A DNA stretch of 64,000 nucleotides from the NCBI RefSeq assembly GCF_026624755.1, contig NZ_JAPMXC010000011.1:50435-114434 (forward strand), written 5' to 3'. The notes beneath the pieces are model-generated. The model was not told where the DNA came from, made no database searches, and saw only the letters and a program-made list of their open reading frames with translations. How positions within the stretch are numbered: position 1 is the first letter of the stretch; each line of letters begins with the position of its first letter. Position numbers and translations under genes: made by a program. Shown piece after piece: positions 1-9,165 of this stretch. This stretch comes from Robbsia betulipollinis (GTDB lineage Bacteria; Pseudomonadota; Gammaproteobacteria; Burkholderiales; Burkholderiaceae).

Positions 1-16
1 GGCGAACAAGAGCACT

Positions 17-1474
17 ATGCAAACGCAAGTTAATAAAAAACCCGCCGGGTATATCGCATCCGACGCCGCCAACCGGGCGGAACAGGCCAAAAAAGACCGA
101 GCCGGCCGACGCCGCGCGCACAAGTTCCTGCGGCGCGTCGCGCTGGTTTCCACCTTCGGCGGCCTGCTGTTCGGTTACGACACCGGCGTGATCAACGGCG
201 CGCTCATCTACATGAGCGACGATCTGGGCCTCACGCCCTTCACCGAGGGCCTGGTCGCCAGTTCGCTGCTGCTGGGCGCGGCGCTCGGCGCGGTGCTCGG
301 CGGACAGCTGGTGGACAGCCGCGGACGCCGCAACACCATCATCCTGCTGGCGGTGCTTTTCATGGCGGGCACCCTCGCCTGCACCTTTGCGCCGAACACC
401 ACGGTGATGGTGCTGTCGCGCTTCGTCCTCGGCATCGCCGTCGGCGGCGCGTCCGTCGCCGTACCCACCTACCTTTCCGAGATGGCGCCGTCGTCGCGGC
501 GGGGCAGCGTGGTCAACCAGAACGAGTTGATGATCGTGACCGGGCAACTGGTGGCGTTCACGTCGAATGCCGCGCTCGGCAATTTCTTCGGTCACCAGCC
601 CGGCATCTGGCGCTGGATGCTCGTGATCGCGACGCTGCCCGCGCTGGCGTTGTGGATCGGCATGCAATTCCTGCCGCAAAGCCCCCGCTGGCTCGCCGCC
701 CAGGGGCGTTTCGACGACGCGCTCGCCACGCTGCGCAAGGTCCGCACCCTGAGCCGCGCCCGCGTCGAACTCGCGGAAATCAAGAAAGCGGTCGAACAGG
801 ACGGCCGTCGCGAGCATGCCGGCTGGCAATCGCTGTCGACGCCGTGGGTGCGCCGCATCTTCGGCGTCGGCGTCGGCCTGGCGATCGTGCAGCAGATCAC
901 CGGCGTCAATTCGATCATGTACTACGGCACGCAGATCCTGACCGAATCCGGTTTCGGCCGTAACGGCGCATTGATCGCCAACATCTCGAACGGCGTGATC
1001 GCGGTCGCCGCGGCGCTCGTCGGCATGCGCCTGCTGAACCGCGTGGGACGTCGTCCGCTGCTGCTGGTGGGGCTCACCGGCTCGACCTGCGCGCTGTTGC
1101 TGATCGGCGTGCTGTCGCTGGCCCTGCCGCCGTCGACGCTGCGTGCGTTCAGCATCCTCGCGGCGATGGGTCTGTTCCTGGCCTTCGTGCAGGGCACGAT
1201 CTCACCGATCGTCTGGGTCATGCTGTCGGAGATCTTTCCGCTGTCGATCCGCGGTTTCGCGATGGGCGTGGCCACCTGCGCGCTGTGGCTGGAGAATTTC
1301 GTGATCGGCCTGTCGTTTCCGGTGGTGGTCAAATGGGTGGGCATCTCCTCGACCTTCTTCATCTTCTCCGCGATGGGGGTGGCCGCATTCCTGTTCGTCC
1401 TGCGTTTCGTGCCCGAAACCCGGGGACGCTCGCTCGAGGAAATCGAGGCGCAATTTCGCGGCGAGGCCGCGTGA
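17..1474 (+). CDS. MFS sugar porter (proton-coupled sugar/inositol transporter)
   Basis: A 485-residue inner-membrane carrier of the sugar porter branch of the major facilitator superfamily, expected to import a hexose, pentose or inositol with protons. Visible hallmarks are the first membrane helix with FGGLLFGYDTGVINGA, the DSRGRR loop after helix 2, PQSPRWL at the end of the first six-helix half, QQITGVNSIMYYG in helix 7, NRVGRRPLLL between helices 8 and 9, and PETRGRSLEEIE at the C-terminus. These match the XylE/IolT type in order and spacing, and the length is normal. A hydrophilic 40-residue N-terminus precedes helix 1. It is followed by a second, unrelated MFS gene on the same strand. 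The substrate cannot be read from the sequence; the ribose operon downstream has its own ABC importer, so a link to ribose is not implied. Confidence 0.9.
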   Translation: MQTQVNKKPAGYIASDAANRAEQAKKDRAGRRRAHKFLRRVALVSTFGGLLFGYDTGVINGALIYMSDDLGLTPFTEGLVASSLLLGAALGAVLGGQLVDSRGRRNTIILLAVLFMAGTLACTFAPNTTVMVLSRFVLGIAVGGASVAVPTYLSEMAPSSRRGSVVNQNELMIVTGQLVAFTSNAALGNFFGHQPGIWRWMLVIATLPALALWIGMQFLPQSPRWLAAQGRFDDALATLRKVRTLSRARVELAEIKKAVEQDGRREHAGWQSLSTPWVRRIFGVGVGLAIVQQITGVNSIMYYGTQILTESGFGRNGALIANISNGVIAVAAALVGMRLLNRVGRRPLLLVGLTGSTCALLLIGVLSLALPPSTLRAFSILAAMGLFLAFVQGTISPIVWVMLSEIFPLSIRGFAMGVATCALWLENFVIGLSFPVVVKWVGISSTFFIFSAMGVAAFLFVLRFVPETRGRSLEEIEAQFRGEAA

Positions 1475-1514
1475 TTTCCCGGATCGCGCACGAATCCGTA
1501 TGATGCCGCCTGGA

Positions 1515-1543
1515 GCCGCACGCAGCGCGTGAACGCGTGCGGC
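1515..1543 (+). other. Intergenic hairpin between two MFS genes
   Basis: A perfect 9-bp inverted repeat (GCCGCACGC / GCGTGCGGC) with an 11-nt loop lies in the 103-bp gap between the two transporter genes. There is no T-run after it, so it is not a classical intrinsic terminator. It could be a processing or pausing structure. Confidence 0.45.
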
Positions 1544-1577
1544 AGGGTCACCCTCGCCAACCGCCATCCGGTCAATC

Positions 1578-2915
1578 GTGTCGATCAACGCCGAACCCTT
1601 CCCCGCGCCGCGCCTGTCGCGCGCGGATTACCGCACCCTCGGACTGGCGGCGCTGGGCGGCTCGCTCGAAATCTACGATTTCATCGTCTTCGCGTTTTTC
1701 GCGACGACGCTGAGCCAGGTCTTCTTTCCACCGCACACGCCCGACTGGTTGCGCCTCGTCCAGACCTTCGGCATCTTCGCCGCGGGCTATCTGGCGCGGC
1801 CGCTGGGCGGCATCGTCATGGCGCATTACGCCGACCGGGGCGGACGCAAGAAGATGTTCGGCCTGAGCATCCTGATGATGGCCGTGCCCTGCCTGGCGAT
1901 CGGCGTCATGCCGACCTACCGCGGCATCGGCGCCGCCGCGCCCCTGCTGCTGCTGGCGCTGCGCATCGTGCAGGGCGCCGCGGTCGGCGGCGAGGTGCCC
2001 GGCGCCTGGGTCTTCGTCGCGGAGCACGCGCCGCTCGCGCGGCGCGGTACCGTGCTGGGCATTCTGCAGGCCGGCCTGACCCTCGGCTATTTGCTGGGCG
2101 CCCTGACCGCCGCCTGGCTGGCCCGCGTCTTTACGCCGGCCGAGATCGTCGACTACGCATGGCGCATTCCCTTCCTGCTCGGCGGCGTCTTCGGCATGCT
2201 CGGCGTCTGGCTGCGCCGCTGGCTCAGCGAAACGCCCGTGTTCACGGCATTGCACGCACGCCGGCGGGATGCCATGCCCTATCCGGTTCTGGCGGTGCTG
2301 CGCGATCACCGGGCCGCCCTGCTGCCGGCGGTGATCCTCACCGGCGTGCTGACCGCGGCGGTCGTGACATTGGTGGTGGTGACGCCCACGCTCCTGCAGC
2401 AGCGCTTCGGCATGTCCGCGAGCCGCGCCTTCGGCATGAGCGGCATCGCGATCGTCTTTCTCAACATCGGCTGCGTGCTGGGCGGGCGCGTGGGCGACCG
2501 CATCGGCGCCTGGCGGGCCGTCGCGCTGTACAGCGCGCTGATGCCGCTGGGCATCGGCGTGCTGTACGCGAGCCTGATCCACCACTGGCCCTGGCCTGGC
2601 GCCGCCTATGCGCTGGCCGGACTGAGTTGCGGGATCGTCGGCGTCGTGCCCGCGGCGATGGTGGGGCTGTTTCCGCCCGCGCTGCGCGTGTCGGGCATTT
2701 CGCTGACCTATAACACCGCGTATGCCGTGTGGGCCAGCACCACGCCGCTGCTGCTGATCGCGCTGACGCCCTGGAGCGCGTGGAGTGGCGTCGCCTACTG
2801 CGCGGCGATGGGCGCGCTCGGATGCCTGACGGCGTGCATCGCGTCCGCCGCGCGACGGCACGCGGGCAGCGCGGACGATGCCGTGCCCGCGGTACGACCG
2901 AACGGTTCCGCCTGA
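1578..2915 (+). CDS. MFS transporter, metabolite:H+ symporter (MHS) type
   Basis: A 445-residue carrier of the MFS metabolite:H+ symporter family (ProP/KgtP/ShiA-like), expected to import an organic acid or zwitterion with protons. Evidence: the N-terminal GGSLEIYDFIVFAFFA segment with the family's acidic residue in helix 1, the ADRGGRKKMF loop between helices 2 and 3, the GAAVGGEVPGAWVFVAEHAP segment in helices 4-5, and about twelve hydrophobic spans. The start is a GTG at 1578; no upstream ATG fits. Unlike typical members it has a short C-terminus without the coiled-coil tail of ProP. It follows the sugar porter by 103 bp and could be co-transcribed. The substrate is unknown. Confidence 0.85.
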   Translation: MSINAEPFPAPRLSRADYRTLGLAALGGSLEIYDFIVFAFFATTLSQVFFPPHTPDWLRLVQTFGIFAAGYLARPLGGIVMAHYADRGGRKKMFGLSILMMAVPCLAIGVMPTYRGIGAAAPLLLLALRIVQGAAVGGEVPGAWVFVAEHAPLARRGTVLGILQAGLTLGYLLGALTAAWLARVFTPAEIVDYAWRIPFLLGGVFGMLGVWLRRWLSETPVFTALHARRRDAMPYPVLAVLRDHRAALLPAVILTGVLTAAVVTLVVVTPTLLQQRFGMSASRAFGMSGIAIVFLNIGCVLGGRVGDRIGAWRAVALYSALMPLGIGVLYASLIHHWPWPGAAYALAGLSCGIVGVVPAAMVGLFPPALRVSGISLTYNTAYAVWASTTPLLLIALTPWSAWSGVAYCAAMGALGCLTACIASAARRHAGSADDAVPAVRPNGSA

Positions 2916-2967
2916 CGCATTCGCTTGCCCGATTCGCCTGACTCGTCGGCCCCGTCCGCTTCGCTGA

Positions 2968-3127
2968 ATTCGCCTGCCCTCGATTCGCCTGCCCTCGATT
3001 CGCGCCTGCCCTCGATTCGCCTGCCCTCGATTCGCCTGCCCTCGATTCGCCTGCCCTCGATTCGCGCCTGCCCCCGATTCGCGCCTGCTCCCGATTCGCG
3101 CCTGCCCCCGATTCGCGCCTGCCCCAG
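2968..3127. repeat. 15/17-bp tandem repeat (VNTR), about ten copies
   Basis: Ten head-to-tail copies of a unit reading ATTCGCCTGCCCTCG (15 bp) or ATTCGCGCCTGCCCCCG (17 bp), with small substitutions. Copies 1, 2 and 4-6 are the 15-bp form; 3 and 7-10 the 17-bp form. It lies between the MFS gene and the ribose operon and overlaps no convincing gene; mixed 15/17 lengths break any reading frame, arguing against coding. No unique spacers are present, so it is not a CRISPR. Confidence 0.85.
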
Positions 3128-3467
3128 CCGATGCGCCTGCTCGGCTGGATTCGCCCGATCGGCCAGGATCTTCGTCTGCCGTTCCGCGGTGGCCTGCATC
3201 CTTCCGCGATACCGCGGTGGTATCGATATCCATCCCGGGGCAGTGTTTTCCCTGTATTGACGCACGCGCCGCTAAAGACGATTATCAGTTCCGCAAACGG
3301 TTGCGGATGCATTTTGCGGGCATTTTCCCATCAGATGAGAGGGGTGCCCGGCAGAAGCGCCACCCCCGACCGTGGCCCCGGCGATCAGAACGCCCGGCGC
3401 CGCGTGCCGCCTCGCAATCTCGCGCGACGGCCCGCGGCGCATCCAAAATCAAACAGGAGACGTTGCA
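3128..3467 (+). promoter_or_regulatory. Ribose operon control region with LacI-type operator
   Basis: The gap upstream of rbsB holds a near-perfect LacI-family operator at 3290-3307: arms TCCGCAA and TTGCGGA around ACGG, giving the family's CAAACGGTTG core with central CG. A possible sigma-70 promoter lies just upstream (TTGACG at 3257-3262 with a weak -10 near 3280-3286), so a bound repressor would block the start region. The obvious ligand is the RbsR-like protein encoded within the operon. No gene is seen in this stretch. Confidence 0.65.
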
Positions 3468-4427
3468 ATGACCCATCTCGTCCGTCGTCGCGTGCTGGTT
3501 GCCGGTGTCGCCCTCGCCGCCGCCGCGCTGCTGCCCCTCACCGCCCAGGCACAGACCGCCGCTCATAAGCCGCGCGTCGCGCTGATCATGAAATCGCTCG
3601 CGAACGAATTCTTCCTGACGATGGAAGACGGCGCGAAGGATTACCAGAAGACGCATTCGGCCGATTTCGATCTGATCTCGAACGGCATCAAGAACGAGAC
3701 CGACACCAGCGCGCAGATCCGCATCGTCGAGCAGATGATCGTCTCGAAGGTCGACGCGATCGTGATCGCGCCGGCGGATTCGAAGGCCATGGTGCCGGCG
3801 ATCAAGAAAGCGGTGGACGCCGGCATCATCGTCGTCAACATCGACAACCGGCTCGACCAGGACGTGCTGAAGTCGAAGAACATCAAGGTGCCCTTCGTCG
3901 GCCCGGACAACCGCAAGGGCGCGAAGCTGGTCGGCGACTACCTCGCGAAAAACCTAAAGGCCGGCGACGAGGTCGGCATCGTCGAAGGCGTCTCGACGAC
4001 CACCAACGCACAGCAGCGCACCGCCGGCTTCAAGGACGCGATGGCCGCCGCGAAGGTGAAGGTCGTGTCGCTGCAATCGGGCGACTGGGAAATCGACAAG
4101 GGCAACGCGGTCTCGGCGGCGATGCTCAACGAGTATCCGAACCTGAAGGCGCTGCTGTGCGGCAACGACAACATGGCGATCGGCGCGGTGTCGGCGGTGC
4201 GCGCCGCGGGCCGCGCGGGCAAGGTGACGGTCGTCGGGTACGACGACATCGCCGCGATCAAGCCGATGCTGCAGGACGGCCGCGTGCTCGCCACCGCCGA
4301 CCAGTTCGCGGCGAAGCAGGCGGTGTTCGGCATCACCACCGCGCTGACCGCGCTGCGCGATCACAAGAAGCAGAACGAACTGGCCGACATCGTCGAAACC
4401 CCGGTCGAGCTGGTGACGCGCAAATGA
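3468..4427 (+). CDS. rbsB: Ribose ABC transporter, periplasmic substrate-binding protein
   Basis: A 319-residue periplasmic sugar-binding protein of the RbsB family (Peripla_BP_4 fold), which captures ribose and delivers it to RbsA/RbsC. The start at 3468 is set by the AGGAGA ribosome site at 3455-3460 and gives a clean Sec signal peptide: MTHLVRRR, a hydrophobic run, and cleavage after LTAQAQ. Mature motifs include ANEFF in the first strand, a DAIVIAPADSKAM strand-loop, NIDNRLD, VGPDNRKGA, LLCGNDNMAIGAVSAV and VVGYDDI, all typical of ribose and allose binders. The stop codon overlaps the start of rbsA. First gene of the operon, preceded by the LacI-type operator. Assigned to ribose because rbsK and rbsD follow. 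Confidence 0.95.
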   Translation: MTHLVRRRVLVAGVALAAAALLPLTAQAQTAAHKPRVALIMKSLANEFFLTMEDGAKDYQKTHSADFDLISNGIKNETDTSAQIRIVEQMIVSKVDAIVIAPADSKAMVPAIKKAVDAGIIVVNIDNRLDQDVLKSKNIKVPFVGPDNRKGAKLVGDYLAKNLKAGDEVGIVEGVSTTTNAQQRTAGFKDAMAAAKVKVVSLQSGDWEIDKGNAVSAAMLNEYPNLKALLCGNDNMAIGAVSAVRAAGRAGKVTVVGYDDIAAIKPMLQDGRVLATADQFAAKQAVFGITTALTALRDHKKQNELADIVETPVELVTRK

Positions 4428-6064
4428 TGTCGACTCCCGTCATGCAGGTAAGCGGTATCGGCAAGACCTATGCCGCACCGGTGCTGGCGGGCGTCGACCT
4501 GACGCTGTTCGCCGGTGAAGTGCTCGCGCTGACCGGCGAGAACGGCGCCGGCAAGAGCACGTTGTCGAAGATCATCGGCGGGCTGGAGACGCCCACGCAC
4601 GGCACCATGACCTTCAACGGCGCGCCGTTCGCGCCCGGCAGCCGCAGCAAGGCCGAGGCGCTGGGCGTGCGCATGGTGATGCAGGAGCTGAACCTGCTGC
4701 CCACGCTGACGATCGCCGAGAACCTGTTCTTCAACCAGCTGCCGTCCACGGGGCTGGGCTGGATTTCCCGCAAACGCCTGCGCCAGGCCGCCGTCGCGGC
4801 CATGGCGCGGGTGGGGCTCGACACGCTGGACCCGGACACGCCCGTCGCGGCGCTCGGCATCGGCCATCAGCAGATGGTCGAGATCGCCCGCAATCTGATC
4901 GGCGACTGCCGCGTGCTGATCCTCGACGAGCCGACCGCGATGCTCACCGGGCGCGAGGTCGAGCTGCTGTTCGAGCAGGTCGAGCGCCTGAAACGCGATG
5001 GCGTATCGATCATCTATATCTCGCACCGGCTCGAAGAGCTGGCGCGCATTTCCAACCGGATCGCGGTGCTGCGCGACGGCAAGCTGGTCAGCGTCGGCCC
5101 CATTGCCGAGTACACGACGGACCGCCTGGTGACCCTGATGGTGGGGCGCGACATCGGCGACCGCATCGATCTGGGCGAGCGCGATATCGGCGCGCCGATG
5201 TTCCGCGTCGAGCACATGACGCGCGGCGACGTGGTGAAGGATGTGTCCTTCGAGGTGCGGCGCGGCGAGATCTTCGGCATCAGCGGACTGATCGGCTCGG
5301 GCCGCACCGAACTGCTGCGGCTGATCTTCGGCGCCGACCGCAAGGACGCCGGCACGGTCGCGATCGGTACGCCCCCGCAACCGCGCACGATCCGCTCGCC
5401 GGTCGACGCGGTCCGTCAGGGCATCGCGCTGATCACCGAGGACCGCAAGGGCGAGGGCCTGCTGCTCACGCAGCCGGTCGCGTCGAACCTGTCGCTGAGC
5501 AATTTCGAGAAGGTCTCGCGCTTCGGCATGGTGGACGGCGGCCTCGAACAGGCGCTGTCGAAACGCCAGATCGATGCGATGAGCGTGCGCTGTTCGGGCC
5601 CGGCGCAGCCGGTGGGCGAGCTCTCCGGCGGCAATCAGCAGAAGGTGGTGATCGGCCGCTGGCTGGAGCGCGACTGCGACGTGATGCTGTTCGACGAACC
5701 CACGCGCGGCATCGACGTGGGCGCGAAGTTCGATATCTACGCGCTGCTGGGCGCCCAGGCGCGCGCCGGCAAGGCGCTGGTGGTGGTGTCGAGCGACATG
5801 CGCGAACTCATGCTGATCTGCGACCGGATCGCCGTGATGTCCGCGGGCAAGCTGGTCCGCACCTTCGCGCGCGGGGAATGGACCCAGGACAGCCTGCTCG
5901 CGGCGGCGTTCTCGGGCTATGACAAGGAAACCGCGGGGGAAACCACGGCGGAAACCGCGGCGCATGCCGTACCCGCAACCCATGCCACCGCGCAAAACAC
6001 AGAAGACGCCCACGATGCGCGAGCCGCATCCCGGGGCGCACAACCGACACGAGACACACCATGA
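4424..6064 (+). CDS. rbsA: Ribose ABC transporter, dual ATP-binding protein
   Basis: A 546-residue cytoplasmic ATPase with two fused nucleotide-binding domains, powering ribose import through RbsC. Domain 1 (about residues 6-240) has Walker A GENGAGKST, the Q-loop region VMQELNLLP and Walker B VLILDEPTA. Domain 2 (about 260-500) has the degenerate Walker A GLIGSGRTEL usual in this family, signature LSGGNQQK and Walker B VMLFDEPTRGIDVG. The start ATG at 4424 overlaps the rbsB stop as ATGA; a second ATG directly follows. Unusual is a C-terminal tail of about 50 residues after AAFSGYDKE, rich in Ala, Thr, Glu and His, beyond the usual family end near 500 residues. Its stop overlaps rbsC. Confidence 0.95.
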   Translation: MMSTPVMQVSGIGKTYAAPVLAGVDLTLFAGEVLALTGENGAGKSTLSKIIGGLETPTHGTMTFNGAPFAPGSRSKAEALGVRMVMQELNLLPTLTIAENLFFNQLPSTGLGWISRKRLRQAAVAAMARVGLDTLDPDTPVAALGIGHQQMVEIARNLIGDCRVLILDEPTAMLTGREVELLFEQVERLKRDGVSIIYISHRLEELARISNRIAVLRDGKLVSVGPIAEYTTDRLVTLMVGRDIGDRIDLGERDIGAPMFRVEHMTRGDVVKDVSFEVRRGEIFGISGLIGSGRTELLRLIFGADRKDAGTVAIGTPPQPRTIRSPVDAVRQGIALITEDRKGEGLLLTQPVASNLSLSNFEKVSRFGMVDGGLEQALSKRQIDAMSVRCSGPAQPVGELSGGNQQKVVIGRWLERDCDVMLFDEPTRGIDVGAKFDIYALLGAQARAGKALVVVSSDMRELMLICDRIAVMSAGKLVRTFARGEWTQDSLLAAAFSGYDKETAGETTAETAAHAVPATHATAQNTEDAHDARAASRGAQPTRDTP

Positions 6065-7101
6065 CGATTCCTGCTGACAAGCGCGTCGACAAGCCCGCGA
6101 GCGCGCCCGACGCCGACACGACACTCGGCACCCTGGCCACGCCGCCCGTCAACGCCGGCACGCGCATGGGCCTGAACAGCTATCTGGGTCTCGCCGGCGC
6201 GCTACTGGCGATGATCGTCCTGTTCTCCACGCTCAGTTCGCACTTTCTGACCTACGACACCTTCATCACGATCGCGAACCAGATTCCCGATCTGGTGGTG
6301 ATGGCCGTGGGCATGACCTTCGTGCTGATCATCGCCGGCATCGATCTGTCCGTCGGCTCGGTCCTGGCGCTCGCGGCCTCGGCCGTCAGCGTCGCGGCGC
6401 TGCAATGGCACTGGAGCCCGCTGCCCGCTGCGCTGGCCGGCATCGCGATCGCGGCGGCCGCCGGCAGCCTGACCGGTTTCGTCACGGTGGCCTGGCGGAT
6501 TCCCTCGTTCATCGTCTCGCTGGGCGTGCTGGAAATGGCGCGCGGACTGGCGTATCAGATGACGAATTCGCGCACCGCCTATATCGGCGACGCGTTCGAC
6601 TGGCTCGCCAATCCGATCGCCTTCGGTATCTCGCCGGCCTTCATCATCGCGGTGGTCGTCATGATCGTCGCCCAGCTGGTGCTGACCCGCACGGTGTTCG
6701 GCCGCTATCTGATCGGCATCGGCACCAACGAGGAAGCGGTGCGCCTGGCCGGCATCGACCCGCGCCCCTACAAGGTCATCGTGTTCTCGCTGATGGGCGC
6801 GCTCGCCGGTCTCGCGGCGCTGTTCCAGGTGTCGCGCCTGGAAGCGGCGGACCCGAACGCCGGCGCCGGCAGCGAGCTGCAGGTGATCGCGGCGGTGGTG
6901 ATCGGCGGCACCAGCCTGATGGGCGGACGCGGTTCGGTCATCAGCACCTTCTTCGGCGTGTTGATCATCTCCGTGCTGGCCGCCGGACTCGCGCAGATCG
7001 GCGCCAACGAACCGACCAAGCGCATCATCACCGGCGCGGTCATCGTGGTGGCGGTGGTGCTCGACACCTATCGCAGCCATCGCGCGAAACGGCGCGCCTG
7101 A
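6061..7101 (+). CDS. rbsC: Ribose ABC transporter, permease
   Basis: A 346-residue inner-membrane permease of the RbsC/BPD_transp_2 family that forms the ribose channel with RbsA. There are about nine to ten hydrophobic spans. Conserved segments are VVMAVGMTFVLIIAGIDLSVGSVLALA, the TNEEAVRLAGI coupling loop, the GRYLIGIG motif before it, and VIGGTSLMGGRGSVISTFFGVLI near the C-terminus. An extended hydrophilic N-terminus of about 38 residues precedes helix 1. The ATG overlaps the rbsA stop (ATGA), so it is translationally coupled. Its stop is 55 bp before rbsR. Confidence 0.95.
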   Translation: MTIPADKRVDKPASAPDADTTLGTLATPPVNAGTRMGLNSYLGLAGALLAMIVLFSTLSSHFLTYDTFITIANQIPDLVVMAVGMTFVLIIAGIDLSVGSVLALAASAVSVAALQWHWSPLPAALAGIAIAAAAGSLTGFVTVAWRIPSFIVSLGVLEMARGLAYQMTNSRTAYIGDAFDWLANPIAFGISPAFIIAVVVMIVAQLVLTRTVFGRYLIGIGTNEEAVRLAGIDPRPYKVIVFSLMGALAGLAALFQVSRLEAADPNAGAGSELQVIAAVVIGGTSLMGGRGSVISTFFGVLIISVLAAGLAQIGANEPTKRIITGAVIVVAVVLDTYRSHRAKRRA

Positions 7102-7156
7102 GCGCGGCGTTCGCCCGCCCGCGTCCACGTCCGCACGCCCGTCACCGGCCGAGACC

Positions 7157-8167
7157 ATGTCCACGATCCGAGACGTCGCCGCGCTCGCCGGTGTGTCGTA
7201 CACGACCGTGTCGCATGTCGTGAACAACACCCGCCCGGTGCGCGCGGAGAAACGCGAGCGGGTGCTGGCGGCCATCGCCGAACTGCATTTCGTGCCGTCG
7301 GCGGTCGCGCGCTCGCTCAAGGCGCGCGCGACGGCCACCATCGGTCTGCTCGTGCCCAGCAATACCAACCCCTACTTCGCGGAAATCGCGCGTGGCATCG
7401 AGGGCCATCTGCGGCGCCACGGCTACTGCGTGTTCCTCTGCAATTCGGACAACGATATCGCCACGCAATACGCGTATCTGCGCGTGCTGCATGAAAAACG
7501 CATCGACGGCCTGATCGTCGCCTCGGCCGGCGACGACGTCCGGATGGCGCGGGCGCTGAGTCAGTCCGGCGTGCCGGTGGTGATGATCGACCGGCCGATC
7601 GCCGGCGTTGCCGCGGACCTCGTGCAGACCGATCACGAAGCCGGCGGCGCGATCGCCACCCGTCATTTGCTGGCGCTGGGCCATACCCGCGTCGGCTGCA
7701 TCGCCGGCTCGGCGAGCGCCGGCGGCATCAGCGCCAGCCGCGTCGCGGGGTTCCGGCGGGCGATGGCCGAGCACGGCGTGCCGGTGGCGGAGAACGCGAT
7801 CGTCGAAGCCGATTTTTCCAGCCCGGGCGGCCGGATGGCGGCCAGCACGCTGTTCGACACGTTCGCGCCCAGCGCGATCTTCGCCGGCAACGACCTGATG
7901 GCCATCGGCGCGCTGCGCGCCGCCGCCGAGCGTGGCATCCGGGTGCCCGCGGACTGCTCGATCGTCGGGTTCGACGATATCGAGATGAGCCGCTACGTCT
8001 ACCCCGCGCTGTCGACGGTCGGCCAGGCGATCCTGCGTCTGGGCGAAACCGCGGCCAGCCGTTTGCTGGACCGCATCAACGGCGTGACGACCGGCGCACC
8101 CTGTCAGCAGCCGGTCGCACCCCGCCTGCTGGTGCGCGAGTCGTGCGGGCGCCCCCTCCTCCAATGA
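7157..8167 (+). CDS. rbsR: LacI-family transcriptional regulator of ribose genes
   Basis: A 336-residue LacI/GalR repressor. The N-terminal helix-turn-helix (residues 1-50) reads TIRDVAALAGVSYTTVSHVVN with a hinge helix ending VARSLKARAT, followed by a periplasmic-binding-protein-like effector domain starting IGLLVPSNTNPYF and containing FAGNDLMAIGALRA and IVGFDDIEMSRY. It most likely represses the operon at 3290-3307 and is released by ribose or ribose-phosphate. It sits inside the operon between rbsC and rbsK, so it would repress its own expression. Its stop codon overlaps the rbsK start. Effector identity is inferred from context. Confidence 0.9.
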   Translation: MSTIRDVAALAGVSYTTVSHVVNNTRPVRAEKRERVLAAIAELHFVPSAVARSLKARATATIGLLVPSNTNPYFAEIARGIEGHLRRHGYCVFLCNSDNDIATQYAYLRVLHEKRIDGLIVASAGDDVRMARALSQSGVPVVMIDRPIAGVAADLVQTDHEAGGAIATRHLLALGHTRVGCIAGSASAGGISASRVAGFRRAMAEHGVPVAENAIVEADFSSPGGRMAASTLFDTFAPSAIFAGNDLMAIGALRAAAERGIRVPADCSIVGFDDIEMSRYVYPALSTVGQAILRLGETAASRLLDRINGVTTGAPCQQPVAPRLLVRESCGRPLLQ

Positions 8168-9165
8168 ATCTTTTCGCAAGGACCCCCGTGGAAGCTCGAA
8201 CCGGTCGTGTCGCCGTCATAGGCAGTCTCAATATGGATCTGGTGGTGCGCGCGCCGCGCCTGCCGCAGCCCGGCGAAACGCTCGCCGGCACCGCGTTCGA
8301 TCAGGTGCCCGGCGGCAAGGGCGCGAATCAGGCCGTCGCCGCGGCACGGCTCGGCGCGCAGGTCGGCATGCTCGGGCGTCTCGGCCAGGACGCCAACGGC
8401 ACGCAACTGCTCCAGGCGATGCAGGACGAAGGGATCGACTGCAGCCGCATCGGGCGCGACGCGACGCACCCCACCGGGGTCGCGCTGATCGTCGTCGACG
8501 ACGCCAGCCAGAACACCATCGTCATCATCGCCGGCAGCAACGGCGCGCTGGATACCGCGGCGGTGGAGGCGCACGCCGACCTGATCGCCCAGGCCGACGT
8601 GGTGGTCTGCCAGCTGGAGGTGCCCGAAGCGACGGTGCTCGCCGCGCTGCGCCGCGCGCATGCGCTGGGACGCACGGTCATATTGAATCCCGCCCCCGTC
8701 ACCGGGCCGCTGCCGCAGGGCTGGCTCGAGAACGTCGATTTCCTGGTGCCGAACGAGGTGGAGGCCGCGGCGCTCTCCGGCGTCGCCGTCGACTCCCCGG
8801 ACAGCGCGCGGCGCGCGGCGCGGGTGCTGCAGCAGCAGGGCGCGCGGCATGTGCTGATCACGCTCGGCGGCCAGGGGGTGTTCCTGCTGCCGCCCGCAGA
8901 CGCCGCGGGGAACAAGGGCATCGACGACGACACGCGCGGCACCCACTATCCCGCGCGCCGGGTCGCCGCGGTCGATACGACGGCGGCCGGCGACACCTTC
9001 ATCGGCGGTTTCGCGGCGGCGCTGGCCGCGGGCCGGCCGCTCGACGAAGCGGTCCGCTTCGGTCAGGCCGCCGCCGCCCTATCGGTGACCCGCGCAGGCG
9101 CCCAGCCGTCGATCCCGTATTTTTCCGAAATCCAGCCTGACGCGCCGCAGACCTCCGCACCATGA
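8164..9165 (+). CDS. rbsK: Ribokinase
   Basis: A 333-residue PfkB-family sugar kinase that phosphorylates D-ribose to ribose 5-phosphate after uptake. Motifs: the N-terminal VIGSLNMDLVVRAPRLPQPGETL, the substrate/lid GGKGANQAVAAARLGA, the central NPAPV and LVPNEVEA segments, and the ATP/anion-hole DTTAAGDTFIGGFAAALA containing the catalytic Asp. The start at 8164 overlaps the rbsR stop as ATGA, which decides it over an in-frame start at 8143. Slightly longer than E. coli ribokinase because of an Asp-rich insertion near residue 255. Its stop overlaps rbsD. Confidence 0.95.
   Translation: MNLFARTPVEARTGRVAVIGSLNMDLVVRAPRLPQPGETLAGTAFDQVPGGKGANQAVAAARLGAQVGMLGRLGQDANGTQLLQAMQDEGIDCSRIGRDATHPTGVALIVVDDASQNTIVIIAGSNGALDTAAVEAHADLIAQADVVVCQLEVPEATVLAALRRAHALGRTVILNPAPVTGPLPQGWLENVDFLVPNEVEAAALSGVAVDSPDSARRAARVLQQQGARHVLITLGGQGVFLLPPADAAGNKGIDDDTRGTHYPARRVAAVDTTAAGDTFIGGFAAALAAGRPLDEAVRFGQAAAALSVTRAGAQPSIPYFSEIQPDAPQTSAP

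Noticed and set aside
2968..3127. Possible CRISPR array
   Set aside because: The units are directly adjacent with no unique spacers and no cas genes nearby.
1572..3233. 553-codon minus-strand frame with RGQANRGQ repeats
   Set aside because: Antisense of the MFS gene plus the tandem repeat; repeat peptides arise from 15-bp units, no start signals or domains.
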